Below, piece after piece: positions 6,717 through 8,237 of a stretch of 8,237 nt of DNA. The position numbers and the translations under genes were made by a program. Source of the stretch: JARDZI01 sp041639705 (GTDB lineage: Bacteria; Bacillota; Clostridia; Clostridiales; Caloramatoraceae); NCBI GenBank assembly GCA_041639705.1, contig JBEQBT010000147.1, positions 1 to 8,237 on the forward strand, read 5' to 3'. The stretch's first letter is position 1; every line of letters begins with the position of its first letter. The notes beneath the pieces are model-generated. The model was not told the DNA's origin. It worked only from the letters and a program-made list of their open reading frames with translations, and made no database searches.

Positions 6717-7338
6717 TAAAGGATCCCTCCTGATAATTTATTTTTTCTAATACTACAGTTTTTACTCTATCCACACGACATCTTTCAGCCGAAATAATGC
6801 TTTCGAGCTTATTTACTGCTGAATCAATTATATCGTTAATAACAACATAATTATAGCTGGATATGTAATTAAGTTCTTCAAATGCTGCCTTAAACCTTCT
6901 TAAAAGCGATTCTTCGGTTTCAGAGCCTCTCTTCGTTATTCTATTTTTTAATTCATCCATTGTTGGAGGCATTATAAATATAAAAACTCCATCTGGATAT
7001 TTATTTTTAACCTTTAATGCTCCTTGAATATCAATTTCTAATATTACATCATTACCTTCTTCCAAGGTTTTATTTACATATGACATGGGAGTACCATAAT
7101 AGTTACCATAAACCTTGGCATATTCTAGAAATTCGTCCTTTTCTATCATTTCATCGAATTTATCCTTAGGTATAAAAAAATAATTAATACCTTCTCTTTC
7201 TGCAGCCCTTGGACTTCGAGTTGTGCAGGAAACAGAAAGCTTTAATTCCTTATTTCTTTCAAGCAGTACTTTGCAGAGAGTTCCTTTTCCTGCTCCTGAG
7301 GGTCCTGAAATAACAATAAGCAATCCCTTTCCTAACAT
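6709..7338 (-). CDS. gmk: Guanylate kinase
   Basis: Cytosolic kinase that phosphorylates GMP (and dGMP) with ATP to GDP, feeding GTP, dGTP and signalling-nucleotide pools. The P-loop is GPSGAGKGT (12-20). The GMP-binding region has Ser37, Arg41 and Arg44 in SCTTRSPR, then Glu72 and Tyr81. The segment VILEIDIQGA (98-107) and the lid with Arg137 and Arg147/Arg148 match the family. The length of 209 residues is typical for bacterial guanylate kinase. AAAAGGAG 6 bp before the ATG at 7338 supports the start. It follows remA by 17 bp and overlaps rpoZ by 8 bp. The last residues (QEGSFNE) are encoded by the DNA that holds the rpoZ Shine-Dalgarno, so the two genes are translationally linked. Confidence 0.97.
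   Translation of the reverse strand: MLGKGLLIVISGPSGAGKGTLCKVLLERNKELKLSVSCTTRSPRAAEREGINYFFIPKDKFDEMIEKDEFLEYAKVYGNYYGTPMSYVNKTLEEGNDVILEIDIQGALKVKNKYPDGVFIFIMPPTMDELKNRITKRGSETEESLLRRFKAAFEELNYISSYNYVVINDIIDSAVNKLESIISAERCRVDRVKTVVLEKINYQEGSFNE
6726..6731 (-). promoter_or_regulatory. rpoZ ribosome binding site within gmk
   Basis: Minus-strand AGGAGG lies 9 bp before the ATG at 6716 and within the final codons of gmk (Gln-Glu-Gly). It selects the first of three in-frame rpoZ ATGs. Confidence 0.75.
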
Positions 7339-7355
7339 CTTTTTCTCCTTTTCAT

Positions 7356-7634
7356 TTATTCTTCAACTTCCTCAAGTGTTTCTTCCTCAATATCCTTTGA
7401 AGATAATCTGTGTGCTACAGTTTCAGGTTGTACTGCAGATAGTATTATGTGATCACTATCAGTTATTATTACTGCTCTAGTTCTTCTTCCATATGTAGCA
7501 TCTATGAGCATCCCTCTGTCCCTAGCTTCCTGAATTATCCTTTTAATTGGTGCTGACTCAGGACTAACTATTGCTATAAGCCTATTTGCTGAAACAATAT
7601 TACCAAAACCTATATTTATTAATTTAATACCCAT
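7356..7634 (-). CDS. remA: RemA-family (DUF370) DNA-binding regulatory protein
   Basis: Small DNA-binding protein of the family whose Bacillus subtilis member, RemA, activates biofilm matrix operons and osmoprotection genes and forms ring-shaped oligomers. The 92 residues match the family across the conserved core: INIGFGNIVSANR (6-18), VSPESAPIKR (23-32), then ARDRGMLIDATYGRRTR (37-53), ending in QPETVAHRL (69-77). Arg18, Arg50 and Arg51, important for DNA binding in the Bacillus protein, are all present. The tail after residue 80 is strongly acidic (IEEETLEEVEE). AGGAGG directly after the yicC stop, 7 bp before the ATG, marks the start. It sits between yicC and gmk, 15 and 17 bp away, a conserved Firmicutes arrangement. 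Its targets in this organism cannot be told from the window; family membership is certain, the biofilm role is only carried over from Bacillus. Confidence 0.95.
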   Translation of the reverse strand: MGIKLINIGFGNIVSANRLIAIVSPESAPIKRIIQEARDRGMLIDATYGRRTRAVIITDSDHIILSAVQPETVAHRLSSKDIEEETLEEVEE

Positions 7635-7649
7635 ATCATTACCTCCTGA

Positions 7650-8237
7650 TTATTCTATATTTTGTATTTGCTCTCTTATCTTTTCCAATTCACTTTTTAC
7701 ATCTACTACAATATTGGTTATGTATAAATCATTGGCTTTTGAGCCTATAGTGTTTATTTCTCTGTTCATCTCCTGAATAAGAAAATCTAGTTTCCTTCCA
7801 ATTGTGTCCTTGTCACCTAAAGTATTTTCTAGTTGAGAAATATGACTTTTTAATCTTACAATTTCTTCTGTAATACTAGATTTATCAGCAAAAAATGCTA
7901 CTTCATTTAAAAGTCTTGCTTCATCAATTTCTATTTCCTTTAAATATTCGGTAATTCTTACTTTAATTTTTTCCCTAAATTCATCAACCACCCCTGAAGA
8001 CCTGTTTTCTATTTCTTCAACTTTTATTTTAATCAACTGGCATCTTTCCTTTATATCCTTCCCCAGCTTTGTACCTTCACTACTTCTCATCTCGACAAAC
8101 AGTTCAATAGCTTGATCTAATGCTTTAACAAGTATATCCCATATAACTTCAATATCCTCTTCCTTTTTTTCCATTGATATTACGTCTGGATAATTTGCTA
8201 ATTGTGATAGGGTTATATCTTCAGTAAGTCCAAATCT
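7650..8237 (-). CDS. yicC: YicC/YloC-family endoribonuclease, 5' end beyond the window
   Basis: Member of the YicC/YloC family, reported as endoribonucleases in E. coli and B. subtilis. The frame is open from the window edge to the stop at 7650, so 195 C-terminal residues are seen and roughly 95-100 are missing. The Met at 8174 is internal: the preceding 21 codons (RFGLTEDITL... to NYPDVIS) are family sequence. The visible part is the end of the YicC N-terminal domain and the whole C-terminal DUF1732 domain. It contains EGTKLGKDI, ARLLNEVAFFADK, ITEEIVRLKSH, then GRKLDFLIQEMNREINTIG, SKANDL and EKIREQIQNIE at the end, all strongly conserved. The protein is rich in charged helices. It is followed by remA after 15 bp and is probably the first or an early gene of the yicC-remA-gmk-rpoZ-coaBC unit; its promoter is outside the window. 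Confidence 0.94.
   Translation of the reverse strand, partial: RFGLTEDITLSQLANYPDVISMEKKEEDIEVIWDILVKALDQAIELFVEMRSSEGTKLGKDIKERCQLIKIKVEEIENRSSGVVDEFREKIKVRITEYLKEIEIDEARLLNEVAFFADKSSITEEIVRLKSHISQLENTLGDKDTIGRKLDFLIQEMNREINTIGSKANDLYITNIVVDVKSELEKIREQIQNIE

Noticed and set aside
7223..7480. Plus-strand open frame spanning the gmk-remA junction
   Set aside because: It is antisense to two conserved genes; low-complexity Phe/Leu/Gln content and no family resemblance.
8172..8174. ATG at 8174 as the start of a 174-residue gene
   Set aside because: The frame stays open upstream to the window edge and the extra 21 codons are YicC-family sequence, so this Met is internal to a longer, cut-off gene.
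1..8237. A novel multi-gene system, mobile element, defence locus, riboswitch or RNA gene
   Set aside because: Every long frame belongs to a well-known core family, spacers are 4-105 bp, base composition looks even, and I saw no long repeats, integrase or transposase motifs, or structured leader large enough for a riboswitch.

Overview
This is a piece of a low-GC Firmicutes chromosome, most likely from a Clostridium-like organism (class Clostridia). The grounds are the strong A+T bias, AGGAGG-type ribosome binding sites, the RemA and RpoZ sequence types, and the gene order yicC-remA-gmk-rpoZ-coaBC-priA-def-fmt-rsmB, a housekeeping cluster typical of clostridia. Every gene I can support lies on the minus strand, so transcription runs from high to low coordinates. 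The species cannot be named from this window.

Layout in transcription order. The window opens inside yicC (8237-7650; N-terminal part missing), then remA (7634-7356), gmk (7338-6709), rpoZ (6716-6477, overlapping gmk by 8 bp) and coaBC (about 6472-5282). A short hairpin with a T-run directly follows coaBC; the coaBC stop codon lies in its loop. An 82-bp gap with two TATAAT hexamers separates it from a second, tightly packed group: priA (5199-2779), def (2764-2312) and fmt (2302-1373, with its Shine-Dalgarno overlapping the def stop codon). After a 105-bp gap comes rsmB (1267 to the left edge, about 20 C-terminal residues missing).

The genes cover basic information processing and cofactor supply: RNA turnover (YicC), a DNA-binding regulator (RemA), GMP to GDP conversion (Gmk), an RNA polymerase subunit (omega), coenzyme A synthesis (CoaBC), replication restart (PriA), the N-formylmethionine cycle (Fmt adds the formyl group, Def removes it) and 16S rRNA methylation (RsmB). 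Spacings of 4-17 bp or small overlaps from yicC to coaBC and from priA to fmt argue for two transcription units, or one unit with an internal attenuator.

I found no mobile element, CRISPR array, tRNA, rRNA or unknown gene, and no stretch over 300 bp without a gene. The most interesting details are small: the stop-codon-in-loop terminator after coaBC, a 12-bp tandem duplication that lengthens the RpoZ N-terminus, and two back-to-back small inverted repeats running into the rsmB ribosome binding site. I see no evidence for an undescribed multi-gene system here.
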